Assembly: GCF_003635115.1 (NCBI RefSeq)
Contig: NZ_RBXJ01000002.1
Coordinates: 558,001-622,000, forward strand
Source of the DNA: Microbacterium sp. AG1240
Lineage (GTDB): Bacteria; Actinomycetota; Actinomycetes; Actinomycetales; Microbacteriaceae
DNA: 64,000 nt
Direction: 5' to 3'
Below are positions 23,871 through 32,679 of the stretch, in pieces (positions within the stretch are counted from its first letter, which is position 1; each line of letters opens with the position of its first letter). Under the pieces are notes generated by a model. It had not been told where the DNA came from. It ran no database searches and was given only the letters and a program-made list of their open reading frames with translations. Position numbers and translations under genes: made by a program.

Positions 23871-26651
23871 ATGAGTTCCGGCTTCGTCCCCGCGCTGACC
23901 GATCGGTCGGCGGTAGACGCCGCGCCCCTCGTGCTCGCGGCGCCGCCGCCGACTCCGCCGCGGCCGGGCATCCCCTGGCTCGCCTCGTGCGTCCCCATCG
24001 TGGGCGCGCTCGGCTTCTGGGCCATCACGGGGTCGGTCTTCGCGCTCTGGTTCGCGGTGCTCGGCCCGCTGATCGCCGTCGCCGCGGTGCTGGACGGCGC
24101 GCGAACGGCCCGGCGCGTCAGACGGAGCGCCGGAGAGGATGCGGCGATCGTTCGGGCTCGCATCGGGGTGGAGGTCGATGAGCGTCACGCGGGGGAGAGG
24201 AGAGCGCTGCGTGCGAAGCATCCCGACGTGGCGGGGTATCTCGAGCATCCCGACCAGACGTGGCGCGCGGTTCCCGACCGGGCGACGACGATCGTCATCG
24301 GGTGCGGCGACGTTCCGAGCGCGGTACGCATCAGCGGCGGCGGTGAGCATGATGTCGCGCTGACACGCCGAGCGCAGACGGTGCCGAGGGCACCGGTGGT
24401 GACCCGCGTCGGATCGGGGATCGCCGTGGTCGGGCCACGGCTGGTGGCGGACGGCGTCATCCGTGCACTCGTGCTGCAGCTGGCCCACGCGCGTCCGCCG
24501 GGGAGCCTCGCCATCGCCGAGCCGTCGGAGACGTGGATGCGTTCACTGCCGCACGCGGAGACGCCCGCCCCGGTCGCACTGACCGTTGGTCGAGCGGGCG
24601 AGCCTCTCGCGGAGGCCGACGTCGTTCTGGTCTCCGCGGGGCCCGGCGAGGCGCTGCCGCCGCGCTGCGACACGGTCGTCTTCCTCGTCGACGCCGCTGA
24701 GGCTCGGGTCGAGTCCGGTGGGCAGACGCGGCGCGTGACGGTGGAGGCGGTCTCCGTGCGGCAGTCCGAGATCATCGCCGCCGCACTGGCCTCGCGCGCG
24801 GCGAGCCTCGACTCCGACGGTCCCGACACCCCCGCGGTCGCCCTCGCCTCCCTCGGTGTCGTGCGGCGCGAAGACCGGCCCGCCGGCTTGCCCGTACCGA
24901 TCGGCATCGCCGGGGCGCGGCACGCCGAGGTCGACATCGTCGGCGACGGGCCCCACGCGATCGTCACCGGCATGACGGGTTCGGGCAAGAGCGAGCTCCT
25001 CGTCACCTGGATCACCGCTCTGTGCACCGCCTACGACCCCTCCACCGTGTCGTTCCTGCTCGTGGATTTCAAGGGCGGCACGGCGTTCGATGCGCTCGCC
25101 CACCTGCCGCACGTCACCGGCGTGATCACCGATCTCGACGCGGCCGTGGCGCGCCGTGCGATCGAGAGCCTCGGGGCGGAGCTGCGGCATCGCGAAGCGG
25201 AGCTGGCACGCGCGGGGGTGCGTGACATCTCGGAGGTCGACCTCCCTCGCCTCGTGGTCGTGATCGACGAGTTCGCCGCCCTGCGTGAGAGCCATCCCGA
25301 GCTCGAGGCTCTGTTCACCGACCTCGCCGCGCGCGGTCGGGCGCTCGGCATGCACCTCGTGATCGGAACCCAGCGCGCGCCGGGGGTGCTGCGAGAGAAC
25401 CTCATCGCGAACTGTCCTCTCCGTCTCAGCCTCCGTGTGTCCGACGCGCACGACAGCCGTGCTGTGGTGGGCAGTGACGACGCGGCTCGGCTGCCGGGGG
25501 GTGCGCGTGGGCGCGGGATGGCCGTCGTCCGTCGTGCCGGCGACGCCCGAGCGGAGCGCGTGCGGATCGCGGTGACGGATCCGGCCGACATCGCCGCGGC
25601 CGCCGGTGCGGGCGGCGACGCGACGCGGCGTCCGTGGCTCCCGGCGCTGCCCCCGTCGATCCCGCTCGAGCGACTCGATCCGCCCGGAGACGGGGCCGTC
25701 ATCCTCGGCCTCGTCGACGAGCCCGACCGCCAACGGCAACGGCCCCTCGCGGTCGCCGATCGCAGCCTCCTGATCGTCGGCGGCGCACGCTCGGGCAAGT
25801 CGGCGACCCTCCGCACGCTCGCGGCCCAGGTGCCCGAGTCGTCGCGGCTGTGGGTCGGGCCCGACGCCGAGGCCGCCTGGGATGCGCTCGGCGCCGGCTT
25901 ACCGCCGCCGCCTGGGACCACGGTGTTCGTCGACGATCTCGACGCTCTCGCGGGGCGGCTCCCCGGCGAGTACGGGCGTGTCGCCGCCGAGGAGCTCGAG
26001 CGGTGGATCCGGGGCGCGGGCGACCTTCGGATCCGCGTGTTCGTCGCGGCGCAGCGTCTCACCGGCGTGGCCGGCCGGCTCGCCGACCTGTTCTCCCGCC
26101 GACTCGTCCTGGGAACGCCCTCGCGGTCGGAGCACGTGGCGGCGGGAGGCGACGGTGCGGACTACCTCCCGGATCGTCCGCCCGGGCGGGGCTGGGTGGG
26201 GCGTCGGCAGGTGCAGGTCGCGACGTCGGATGCCGAGGCCGGCCCGCCGAGCCATCCCGGCTCTCCGGCGTGGGAGCCCGGTGCCGGTGTGACCGGCTTC
26301 GTCGTGAAGCGGCCGCCCGCGGGAGTGCTGGAACGGTGGGAGCGCACCGGCGTACGGGTGCGCGAGGTCGACGGGGCGGGCGACGTCGCCGCACCCGAGC
26401 CGGGCGGCAGGGTGGTCGTCGTCGGCGACCCTGAGACCTGGCTCTCGCACCCGCGTCTTCTGGCGGGTATCCGAAACGCCCATGCGCTCGTCCTCGATGC
26501 GTCGTGTGCCGCCGACGTGCGCCTGCTCACGGGCGACCGTGACCTCCCACCGTTCGCGGTTCCGGGGAGAGGTCGCGCGTGGGAGTACCGCGCCGGCCAC
26601 GTTCGGCGCGTGGTGCTCGCGGGCGCGCTCGAGGATCGCGGAGATGCTTGA
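23871..26651 (+). CDS. FtsK/SpoIIIE-domain ATPase, EccC-like
   Basis: 926 residues. N-terminus with two adjacent membrane helices (about 34-78), then a region of about 270 residues, then two FtsK/SpoIIIE-type ATPase domains: domain 1 with Walker A GMTGSGKS (367-374, K373), the FKGGTAFD segment and Walker B LVVVIDEFA (D466, E467); domain 2 with Walker A GGARSGKS (K643) and Walker B TVFVDDLDAL. This layout is that of type VII secretion motor EccC/EssC rather than DNA translocase FtsK, which lacks a second ATPase and has a gamma domain. No WXG100 substrate, EccB, EccD or mycosin gene lies in the window. Start ATG 23871 has no good ribosome site. Confidence 0.88.
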   Translation: MSSGFVPALTDRSAVDAAPLVLAAPPPTPPRPGIPWLASCVPIVGALGFWAITGSVFALWFAVLGPLIAVAAVLDGARTARRVRRSAGEDAAIVRARIGVEVDERHAGERRALRAKHPDVAGYLEHPDQTWRAVPDRATTIVIGCGDVPSAVRISGGGEHDVALTRRAQTVPRAPVVTRVGSGIAVVGPRLVADGVIRALVLQLAHARPPGSLAIAEPSETWMRSLPHAETPAPVALTVGRAGEPLAEADVVLVSAGPGEALPPRCDTVVFLVDAAEARVESGGQTRRVTVEAVSVRQSEIIAAALASRAASLDSDGPDTPAVALASLGVVRREDRPAGLPVPIGIAGARHAEVDIVGDGPHAIVTGMTGSGKSELLVTWITALCTAYDPSTVSFLLVDFKGGTAFDALAHLPHVTGVITDLDAAVARRAIESLGAELRHREAELARAGVRDISEVDLPRLVVVIDEFAALRESHPELEALFTDLAARGRALGMHLVIGTQRAPGVLRENLIANCPLRLSLRVSDAHDSRAVVGSDDAARLPGGARGRGMAVVRRAGDARAERVRIAVTDPADIAAAAGAGGDATRRPWLPALPPSIPLERLDPPGDGAVILGLVDEPDRQRQRPLAVADRSLLIVGGARSGKSATLRTLAAQVPESSRLWVGPDAEAAWDALGAGLPPPPGTTVFVDDLDALAGRLPGEYGRVAAEELERWIRGAGDLRIRVFVAAQRLTGVAGRLADLFSRRLVLGTPSRSEHVAAGGDGADYLPDRPPGRGWVGRRQVQVATSDAEAGPPSHPGSPAWEPGAGVTGFVVKRPPAGVLERWERTGVRVREVDGAGDVAAPEPGGRVVVVGDPETWLSHPRLLAGIRNAHALVLDASCAADVRLLTGDRDLPPFAVPGRGRAWEYRAGHVRRVVLAGALEDRGDA

Positions 26652-26671
26652 CCGCGAGGAGCCCCCGCCCC

Positions 26672-26677
26672 TACGGT
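26672..26677 (+). promoter_or_regulatory. -10 box of the APC permease gene (leaderless)
   Basis: TACGGT ends 6 nt before the ATG at 26684 and lies within 30 bp of the preceding stop codon. Confidence 0.6.
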
Positions 26678-26683
26678 CACACC

Positions 26684-28222
26684 ATGACGACCACCGACGG
26701 GCGACCGATCGAAGGCAAGGGACTGGCGACCGGCACGCTCGGGCTCTGGGGATCGACGGTGATCGGCCTCGCATCGACGGCGCCGGTGTTCTCCCTCGTG
26801 GCGACCCTCGGCTTCATGGTGCTGGCCGTCGGCGCGCAGGCCCCCATCGCCTTCATCGTCGCCTTCATCCCGATGCTCTTCAGCGCCTACGCCTACCGCG
26901 AGCTCAACCGGGCCGCCCCCGATTGCGGCACGACCTTCACGTGGGGTACCAAGGCTTTCGGTCCGTGGATCGGCTGGATGGGCGGCTGGGGCGTGGCCGT
27001 CGCCGGGATGATCGTGCTTGCCAACCTCGCGCAGATCGCGGGCATCTATTTCTGGTCGCTCATCGGCGACGGCTCGCTCGCGGAGAGCGTGCCGGTCGTC
27101 ACCGCCACCGGGGTCGCGTTCATCGCCGCGATGACCTGGGTGAGCTGGCGCGGGGTCGAGCTCGGCGAGCGCATCCAGAACGTGCTGCTCGGAGTGCAGT
27201 ACGTCGTGCTGGCCATCTTCGTCGTCGCCGCGCTGTGGAAGTTCTTCGACGGCACCGCTCCCGACCCCACGCCGTTCGACTGGGCGTGGTTCAACCCGCT
27301 CGGGTTCACCGATTGGTCGGGGTTCACCGAGGCGGTGCTCCTGGCCCTCTTCATCTACTGGGGCTGGGACACCTGTCTCGCCCTGAACGAGGAGACGAAG
27401 GATCCGAAGCGCACCCCCGGGCGGGCAGCGCTCCTGACCACCGTGATCCTGCTCTTCACGTACGTCGCGGTGACCGTCGCGGCGATGATGTACGCGGGCC
27501 TCGGCGAGACGGGCGTGGGGTTGGGCAACGAGGCCAACGCCGATGACGTCTTCCTCGGGATGAAGGACGACCTCTTCGGGCCGTTCGGCTGGATCCTCGT
27601 GGTGGCCGTGCTGATCTCGGCGGTCTCCTCGACGCAGACGACGATCCTCCCCACCGCCCGCGGCACGCTCGCGATGGCCGCTTACAAGGCGCTGCCGCGT
27701 CGATTCCAGACCGTGCATCCCCGGTTCAAGACGCCGTCGTTCTCGACGCTCGTCATGGGGATCGTCGCCAGCCTCTACTACGTCGGCATGAGCCTGATCA
27801 GCGACAACATCCTCCAGGACTCGATCCTGTCGCTCGGCCTGGCGATCGCCTTCTACTACGCCATCACCTGCTTCGCGTGCGCGTGGTACTTCCGCCGCGA
27901 CCTGTTCACGTCGGCGCGCAACCTCGTCTTCCGCGGGATCTTCCCCCTCCTCGGGGGGCTGATGCTGGCGTATGCGTTCGTGCAGTCCGCGATCGACATG
28001 TACGACGTCGACTACGGGTATACGGTGCTCCTGGGGATCGGCGGCACCTTCGTGCTCGGCGTCGGCTCGCTGGCTTTCGGTGTGGTGCTGATGCTCCTGT
28101 GGTTCGCATTCCCCCGCTCGAAGGCGTTCTTCCGCGGCGAGAGCCTGAACCGGGATACCCCTGTCCTCGTCCCCGACGAACCCATCGCGTATCCGCGGTC
28201 GGTCGACGGCGGACTGTCGTGA
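26684..28222 (+). CDS. APC superfamily amino acid permease
   Basis: 512 residues, about 12 membrane helices. N-terminal helix 1 region GLWGSTVIGLASTAPVFSLV and the LNRAAPDCGTTFTWGTKAFG segment match the amino acid-polyamine-organocation family. The start is the ATG at 26684: upstream codons overlap the previous gene, and a -10 box sits 6 nt before it. The saccharopine dehydrogenase-like gene follows with overlap of possible start codons, so import and catabolism of an amino acid (possibly a diamine or lysine-related compound) is a reasonable guess. Confidence 0.9.
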   Translation: MTTTDGRPIEGKGLATGTLGLWGSTVIGLASTAPVFSLVATLGFMVLAVGAQAPIAFIVAFIPMLFSAYAYRELNRAAPDCGTTFTWGTKAFGPWIGWMGGWGVAVAGMIVLANLAQIAGIYFWSLIGDGSLAESVPVVTATGVAFIAAMTWVSWRGVELGERIQNVLLGVQYVVLAIFVVAALWKFFDGTAPDPTPFDWAWFNPLGFTDWSGFTEAVLLALFIYWGWDTCLALNEETKDPKRTPGRAALLTTVILLFTYVAVTVAAMMYAGLGETGVGLGNEANADDVFLGMKDDLFGPFGWILVVAVLISAVSSTQTTILPTARGTLAMAAYKALPRRFQTVHPRFKTPSFSTLVMGIVASLYYVGMSLISDNILQDSILSLGLAIAFYYAITCFACAWYFRRDLFTSARNLVFRGIFPLLGGLMLAYAFVQSAIDMYDVDYGYTVLLGIGGTFVLGVGSLAFGVVLMLLWFAFPRSKAFFRGESLNRDTPVLVPDEPIAYPRSVDGGLS

Positions 28223-28233
28223 ACGGAGACGGC

Positions 28234-29463
28234 ATGCGCATCCTCATCATCGGAGCCGGGGGAGTCGGCTCGGCCGCCGCTCGAATCGCCGTGCGGCGCG
28301 AGTTCTTCGAGACGCTCGTGATCGCCGACTACGACCCCGCGCGCCCGACGGCGCTCGTCGACGAACTCGGCGACGGGCGTCTCTCGGCCGCGCAGGTCGA
28401 CGCGTCCAGCGCAGACTCGGTGGCCGCGCTCGTGCGCGAGCACGGTTGCACCCACGTGCTCAACGCGGTCGACCCCCGGTTCGTCATGCCCATCTTCACC
28501 GGATGCTTCGACACGGGCGCTGTCTACCTCGACATGGCGATGAGCCTCTCGACGCCGCATCCTGATCACCCTCACGAGCAGACCGGCGTCAAGCTCGGCG
28601 ACGAGCAGTTCGCGCGAGCCCGGGAATGGGAGGCCGCGGGGAGGCTGGCCGTGGTCGGCATCGGCGTGGAGCCGGGATTGTCGGACGTCTTCGCCCGCTA
28701 CGCCGAGGACGAGCTGTTCGACGAGATCGACGAGCTCGGCGTCAGGGACGGGGCGAACCTCGTGGTCGCCGGCTACGACTTCGCGCCGTCGTTCTCGATC
28801 TGGACCACGATCGAGGAGTGCCTCAACCCGCCCGTCGTCTACGAGGAGGGGCGCGGCTGGTACACCACCGCTCCGTTCAGCGAACCCGAGGTCTTCGACT
28901 TCCCCGACGGCATCGGGCCGGTGGAGTGCGTCAACGTGGAGCACGAAGAGGTACTCCTCATGCCGCGGTGGACGAAGGCCAAGCGCGTGACGTTCAAGTA
29001 CGGCCTCGGCGACGAGTTCATCGAGGTGCTCAAGGTGCTCCACAAGCTCGGGCTCGACAAGACCTCGCCGGTGCGGGTGAAGGGGGTGGAGGTCTCGCCC
29101 CGCGACGTGGTCGCGGCGGTGCTGCCCGATCCGGCGACGCTGGGTGACCGCATGACCGGGAAGACCTGCGCGGGCGTCTGGGTGCGGGGCACGGGAAAGG
29201 ACGGCGCGCCGCGCTCGACCTACCTGTACCACGTGGCCGACAACGAGCAGACGATGGCCGAGTACGGATCGCAGGCCGTGGTCTGGCAGACGGCGATCAA
29301 TCCCGTCATCGCCCTCGAGCTGCTCGCCCGCGGCGACTGGCAGGGGACCGGGGTGCTCGGCCCGGAGGCTTTCGATGCCCGGCCGTTCCTCGACCTGCTG
29401 GCGGCGCCGGCGCCCGCGGGCTACGGGTCGCCGTGGGGCATCGAGGAGAAGCCGATCGGGTGA
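28234..29463 (+). CDS. Saccharopine dehydrogenase family protein
   Basis: 409 residues. N-terminal Rossmann motif MRILIIGAGGVGSAAARIAV, then NAVDPRFVMPIFTGC and GIGVEPGLSDVFARYAED, and a saccharopine dehydrogenase C-terminal domain. Start chosen at ATG 28234 because GGAG lies 5 nt upstream; a GTG at 28219 overlaps the permease stop (GTGA) and cannot be excluded. The family covers saccharopine reductases, carboxynorspermidine synthases and related C-N oxidoreductases, so substrate is open. Operon with the permease; ends 12 bp from the convergent asparaginase gene. Confidence 0.88.
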   Translation: MRILIIGAGGVGSAAARIAVRREFFETLVIADYDPARPTALVDELGDGRLSAAQVDASSADSVAALVREHGCTHVLNAVDPRFVMPIFTGCFDTGAVYLDMAMSLSTPHPDHPHEQTGVKLGDEQFARAREWEAAGRLAVVGIGVEPGLSDVFARYAEDELFDEIDELGVRDGANLVVAGYDFAPSFSIWTTIEECLNPPVVYEEGRGWYTTAPFSEPEVFDFPDGIGPVECVNVEHEEVLLMPRWTKAKRVTFKYGLGDEFIEVLKVLHKLGLDKTSPVRVKGVEVSPRDVVAAVLPDPATLGDRMTGKTCAGVWVRGTGKDGAPRSTYLYHVADNEQTMAEYGSQAVVWQTAINPVIALELLARGDWQGTGVLGPEAFDARPFLDLLAAPAPAGYGSPWGIEEKPIG

Positions 29464-29475
29464 GTCGGCCCGGCC

Positions 29476-30459
29476 TCAGAACGCGGCGCGGATGCTGCCG
29501 ACGACCTTCGTTCCCCCGTGGACGGCGAGGGGGAGGGAGCGAAGAGTCAGCGCCACGTCGTTCGACGGCAGGGCGCCCGCCCGCTCGAGCAGGCGCAGAG
29601 CGACCGCGGTGCCCACCCGGCCGCTGCCGTCGAGCACCTTGAGGGCGACGGTGGTGCCGTCGGGGGCGACCATCACCATGATCCCCTCGGCGCCGCTCTT
29701 GGCGAAGACGCCGAGACGTTCGATGACGACCGTGTCGGGTCGGCCCGGCCCGTCGATCGCCCAGGCGTTCTCGCGAACCGCTCGCACGAGCGTCGCGGCG
29801 CTGCGGTGCAGGGCGAAGGGCGATCGCTCCGACGACGTGCCGATACGGTGCACGGCCCGGGCGAGGCCGGCGAGGGTCATGGCATGCACCGGAGCGCCGC
29901 AACCGTCGACGACGGTCGTGGTGATCCGCTCGCCGGTGAGGCGCTCGATGACCTCGCGGATGTGCGTCTGCAACGGATGCGCGGGGTCGAGGTAGGTCGC
30001 CGGGTCCCACCCGTTGGTCGAGCACGCGAGGAGCATGGCGGCGTGCTTGCCGGAGCAGGTCATGCAGATGCGCGAGGGCTCGAGGTGCTCGCGCACCAGC
30101 TCGTCGCGCGAGGCGGTGTCGACGGGGTAGGAGGGCGGGCAGCCGAGGTCGTTCTCGCCGAGACCGGCCGCGCTCAGGATCTCGCGGACGCCCGCGATAT
30201 GGCGCTCGGTGCCGGCGTGACTGGCCATCGCCAACGCGAGGCTCTCGCCGGCGAGCGGCGCACCGGCCGACAGGCACGCGAGCGCCTGGAGCGGTTTCAT
30301 GCTCGAGCGCGGCAGGAAGGGGGCGGCGGTGTCGCCCAGCGCGTCGACCACGGAGCCGTCGGGGGAGAGCACGACCGCGCGCCCGAGGTGACGGGATTCG
30401 ATGAACCCGCCGCGCTCGACGACGGCCAGCTCGACGACGTCTGCAGGGCTCGATGGCAT
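29476..30459 (-). CDS. Asparaginase, Rhizobium etli type II-like
   Basis: 327 residues of the Asparaginase_II family (unrelated to E. coli AnsA/AnsB). Family motifs: PRSSMKPLQALA, ASHAGTERH, CSGKHAAMLLAC and DGCGAPVHAM; these hold the Ser-Lys and zinc-binding Cys/His residues known for the R. etli enzyme. Likely hydrolyses asparagine to aspartate and ammonia. Divergent from an OsmC-like gene across a 42-bp gap; TAGACT sits 6 nt before the ATG, so the mRNA is probably leaderless. Confidence 0.88.
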   Translation of the reverse strand: MPSSPADVVELAVVERGGFIESRHLGRAVVLSPDGSVVDALGDTAAPFLPRSSMKPLQALACLSAGAPLAGESLALAMASHAGTERHIAGVREILSAAGLGENDLGCPPSYPVDTASRDELVREHLEPSRICMTCSGKHAAMLLACSTNGWDPATYLDPAHPLQTHIREVIERLTGERITTTVVDGCGAPVHAMTLAGLARAVHRIGTSSERSPFALHRSAATLVRAVRENAWAIDGPGRPDTVVIERLGVFAKSGAEGIMVMVAPDGTTVALKVLDGSGRVGTAVALRLLERAGALPSNDVALTLRSLPLAVHGGTKVVGSIRAAF

Positions 30460-30465
30460 CCCTCC

Positions 30466-30471
30466 AGTCTA
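30466..30471 (-). promoter_or_regulatory. -10 box of asparaginase gene (leaderless)
   Basis: TAGACT on the minus strand, 6 nt before the ATG at 30459. It faces the OsmC-like -10 box 18 bp away. Confidence 0.6.
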
Positions 30472-30489
30472 CTGAGGGCGGCCCGGTGT

Positions 30490-30495
30490 CAGAAT
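30490..30495 (+). promoter_or_regulatory. -10 box of OsmC-like gene (leaderless)
   Basis: CAGAAT, 6 nt before the ATG at 30502. Five of six positions fit TAGAAT. Confidence 0.5.
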
Positions 30496-30501
30496 GACTG
30501 C

Positions 30502-30978
30502 ATGAACGGCGAGCACACCTACCGGCTCCGGGCGCGCTGGACCGGCGACCGCGGCACCGGCACCAGCGGATACCGCGAATACGACCGCAGCGTGACGATC
30601 GACGTCGAGGGGAAGCCGTCGCTCCTGGCCTCCGCCGACGTGCCCTTCCGGGGGGATCCCGAGAGGTGGAACCCGGAGGACCTCCTGCTCGCATCGCTCA
30701 GCGAGTGCCATCTGCTGTCCTACCTCTACGCCTGCGTGAAGGTCGGTGTCGTCGTCGTGGGATACGAGGACGACGCGACGGCCGCTCTTCTGGAGGACGG
30801 CAGGGGCGGGGGAGCGTTCACCGAAGTGACCCTTCGGCCCCGCGTGACGGTGGCCGACGCATCCATGACGGATGCGGCGACCGCCGCACACGCGCAGGCC
30901 CGCGAGTGGTGCTTCATCGCGAACTCCGTCAACTTCCCCGTGCGCCACGAGCCCACGATCCTCGTCGCGGCGCCCTAA
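30502..30978 (+). CDS. OsmC/Ohr family protein
   Basis: 158 residues. OsmC family peroxidase fold: WNPEDLLLASLSECHLLSYLYAC supplies the first conserved Cys-containing helix (Cys in SECHL), and the second reactive position is Cys in AREWCFIANS, giving the two-cysteine peroxidatic pair of OsmC/Ohr thiol peroxidases. Closest to the uncharacterised YhfA/OsmC-like subgroup by length. Leaderless start predicted. Ends at a family A repeat, convergent with glpK. Confidence 0.88.
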   Translation: MNGEHTYRLRARWTGDRGTGTSGYREYDRSVTIDVEGKPSLLASADVPFRGDPERWNPEDLLLASLSECHLLSYLYACVKVGVVVVGYEDDATAALLEDGRGGGAFTEVTLRPRVTVADASMTDAATAAHAQAREWCFIANSVNFPVRHEPTILVAAP

Positions 30979-30981
30979 CGA

Positions 30982-31054
30982 CCGCGAGACCGCTTCCACG
31001 CGGCGAGACCCGGGCTTTCGACCAGGGTTTCGCCACGCAGAAGCGGTCTCGCGG
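30982..31054. repeat. Palindromic intergenic repeat, family A copy 2 (73 bp)
   Basis: Between the convergent OsmC-like gene and glpK. Left arm CCGCGAGACCGCTTCCACG then GGCGAGACCC; right arm read on the minus strand CCGCGAGACCGCTTCTGCG then GGCGAAACCC. About 25 of 30 positions match between arms. Same length and consensus as 6621-6693. Confidence 0.8.
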
Positions 31055-31068
31055 GTGGAGGGGTGGGG

Positions 31069-32583
31069 TCAGCGCACGTCCTCGTCGACCCAGTCCATCG
31101 ACTTCGTGACGGCCTTCTTCCACAGGCGGATCTGACGGTCGCGCTCGTCGGAGTCGAGGTTCGGCTCCCAGCGCTTGTCCTCCTGCCAGTTCGCGCGGAG
31201 GTCGTCGAGGTTGTCCCAGAACCCGACCGCGAGCCCGGCCGCGTACGCGGCGCCGAGCGCGGTCGTCTCGGCGACGACCGGCCGCACGACCGGCACGCCG
31301 AGAATGTCGGCCTGGAACTGCATCAGCTCGTCGTTGGCGGTCATGCCGCCGTCGACCTTGAGCTCGGTGAGGTCGACGCCGGAGTCGGCGTTGACGGCCT
31401 CCAGCACCTCGCGCGTCTGGAAGGCGGTGGCCTCGAGGGCCGCGCGGGCGATGTGGCCCTTGTTGACGAACCGCGTCATGCCGACGATCGCACCGCGGGC
31501 GTCGGGGCGCCAGTACGGGGCGAACAGACCGGAGAACGCCGGCACGAAGTACACGCCGCCGTTGTCATCGACCGTGCGGGCGAGGGCTTCGACCTCGGGG
31601 GCGCTCGAGATGATGCCGAGCTGGTCGCGCAGCCACTGGATGAGCGAACCGGTCACCGCGATCGATCCCTCGAGCGCGTAGTGGGCCGGGCCGTCGCCGA
31701 GCTTGTACCCGAGCGTGGTGAGCAGACCGTTCTTCGAGCGGACGATCTCCTCACCCGTCTGGAAGATGAGGAAGTTGCCGGTTCCGTAGGTGTTCTTGCT
31801 CTCACCCGCGTCGTACGCCGCCTGGCCGAACGTGGCCGCCTGCTGGTCGCCGAGGATGCCGGCGACCGGCGTCTCGCGCAGCAGCGAGGAGGACTCGGCG
31901 GTGCCGTAGACCTCGGACGACGAACGGATCTCGGGCATCATCGAGCGCGGGACGCCGAAGGTCTCGAGGATGTCGTCGCGCCACGAGAGGGTCTCGAGGT
32001 CCATGAACAGCGTGCGGCTGGCGTTGGTGACGTCGGTGGCGTGCACGCCGCCGTCGATGCCTCCGGTGAGGTTCCACAGCACCCAGGTGTCGGTGGTGCC
32101 GAAGATGAGGTCGCCGGCTTCCGCCTTCTCGCGGGCGCCGTCGACGTTCTCGAGGATCCAGACGATCTTCGTGCCGGAGAAGTAGGTCGCCAGGGGCAGG
32201 CCCACGATCTCCTTGAACCGCTCGACGCCGCCGTCGGCGGCGAGGCGGTCGACGATGGGCTGGGTGCGGGTGTCCTGCCAGACGATGGCGTTGTAGACGG
32301 GCTTGCCGGTGTTCTTGTCCCACACCACCGCCGTCTCGCGCTGGTTCGTGATGCCGATCGCGGCGAGGTCGTGACGGGTGATGTCGGCCTTGGCGAGTGC
32401 GAGGCCGATGACCTCCTGGACGTTGCGCCAGATCTCGGCGGGGTCGTGCTCGACCCAGCCCGCCTTGGGGAAGATCTGCTCGTGCTCTTTCTGCCCGACC
32501 GAGATGACGCTTCCCTTCTTGTCGAAGATCATGGCGCGGCTCGAGGTCGTGCCCTGGTCGATGGCGAGGACGTAATCAGCCAT
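31069..32583 (-). CDS. glpK: Glycerol kinase
   Basis: ATP-dependent phosphorylation of glycerol to glycerol-3-phosphate. 504 residues. N-terminal ATP-binding motif [18 protein letters not shown], substrate residues in [15 protein letters not shown], and FGLP-type C-terminal [20 protein letters not shown]. Follows glpF on the same strand with a stem-loop between them, so expression may be stepped down relative to glpF. AAGGAAG ribosome site upstream of the ATG. Confidence 0.97.
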   Translation of the reverse strand: MADYVLAIDQGTTSSRAMIFDKKGSVISVGQKEHEQIFPKAGWVEHDPAEIWRNVQEVIGLALAKADITRHDLAAIGITNQRETAVVWDKNTGKPVYNAIVWQDTRTQPIVDRLAADGGVERFKEIVGLPLATYFSGTKIVWILENVDGAREKAEAGDLIFGTTDTWVLWNLTGGIDGGVHATDVTNASRTLFMDLETLSWRDDILETFGVPRSMMPEIRSSSEVYGTAESSSLLRETPVAGILGDQQAATFGQAAYDAGESKNTYGTGNFLIFQTGEEIVRSKNGLLTTLGYKLGDGPAHYALEGSIAVTGSLIQWLRDQLGIISSAPEVEALARTVDDNGGVYFVPAFSGLFAPYWRPDARGAIVGMTRFVNKGHIARAALEATAFQTREVLEAVNADSGVDLTELKVDGGMTANDELMQFQADILGVPVVRPVVAETTALGAAYAAGLAVGFWDNLDDLRANWQEDKRWEPNLDSDERDRQIRLWKKAVTKSMDWVDEDVR

Positions 32584-32638
32584 TACGTGGACTTCCTTGT
32601 CTGTTGAGGAGTGTGCGGGAAGGAGGAATACGAAGGGG

Positions 32639-32675
32639 CGGATGCTGCCGCACGACGTGAGCGCGGCAGCATCCG
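32639..32675 (-). terminator. Stem-loop between glpF and glpK
   Basis: 13-bp perfect stem CGGATGCTGCCGC / GCGGCAGCATCCG with an 11-nt loop, 4 nt after the glpF stop. Each arm contains the over-represented nonamer GGATGCTGC. Likely a partial terminator or mRNA 3'-end protector. Confidence 0.65.
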
Positions 32676-32679
32676 AGGG

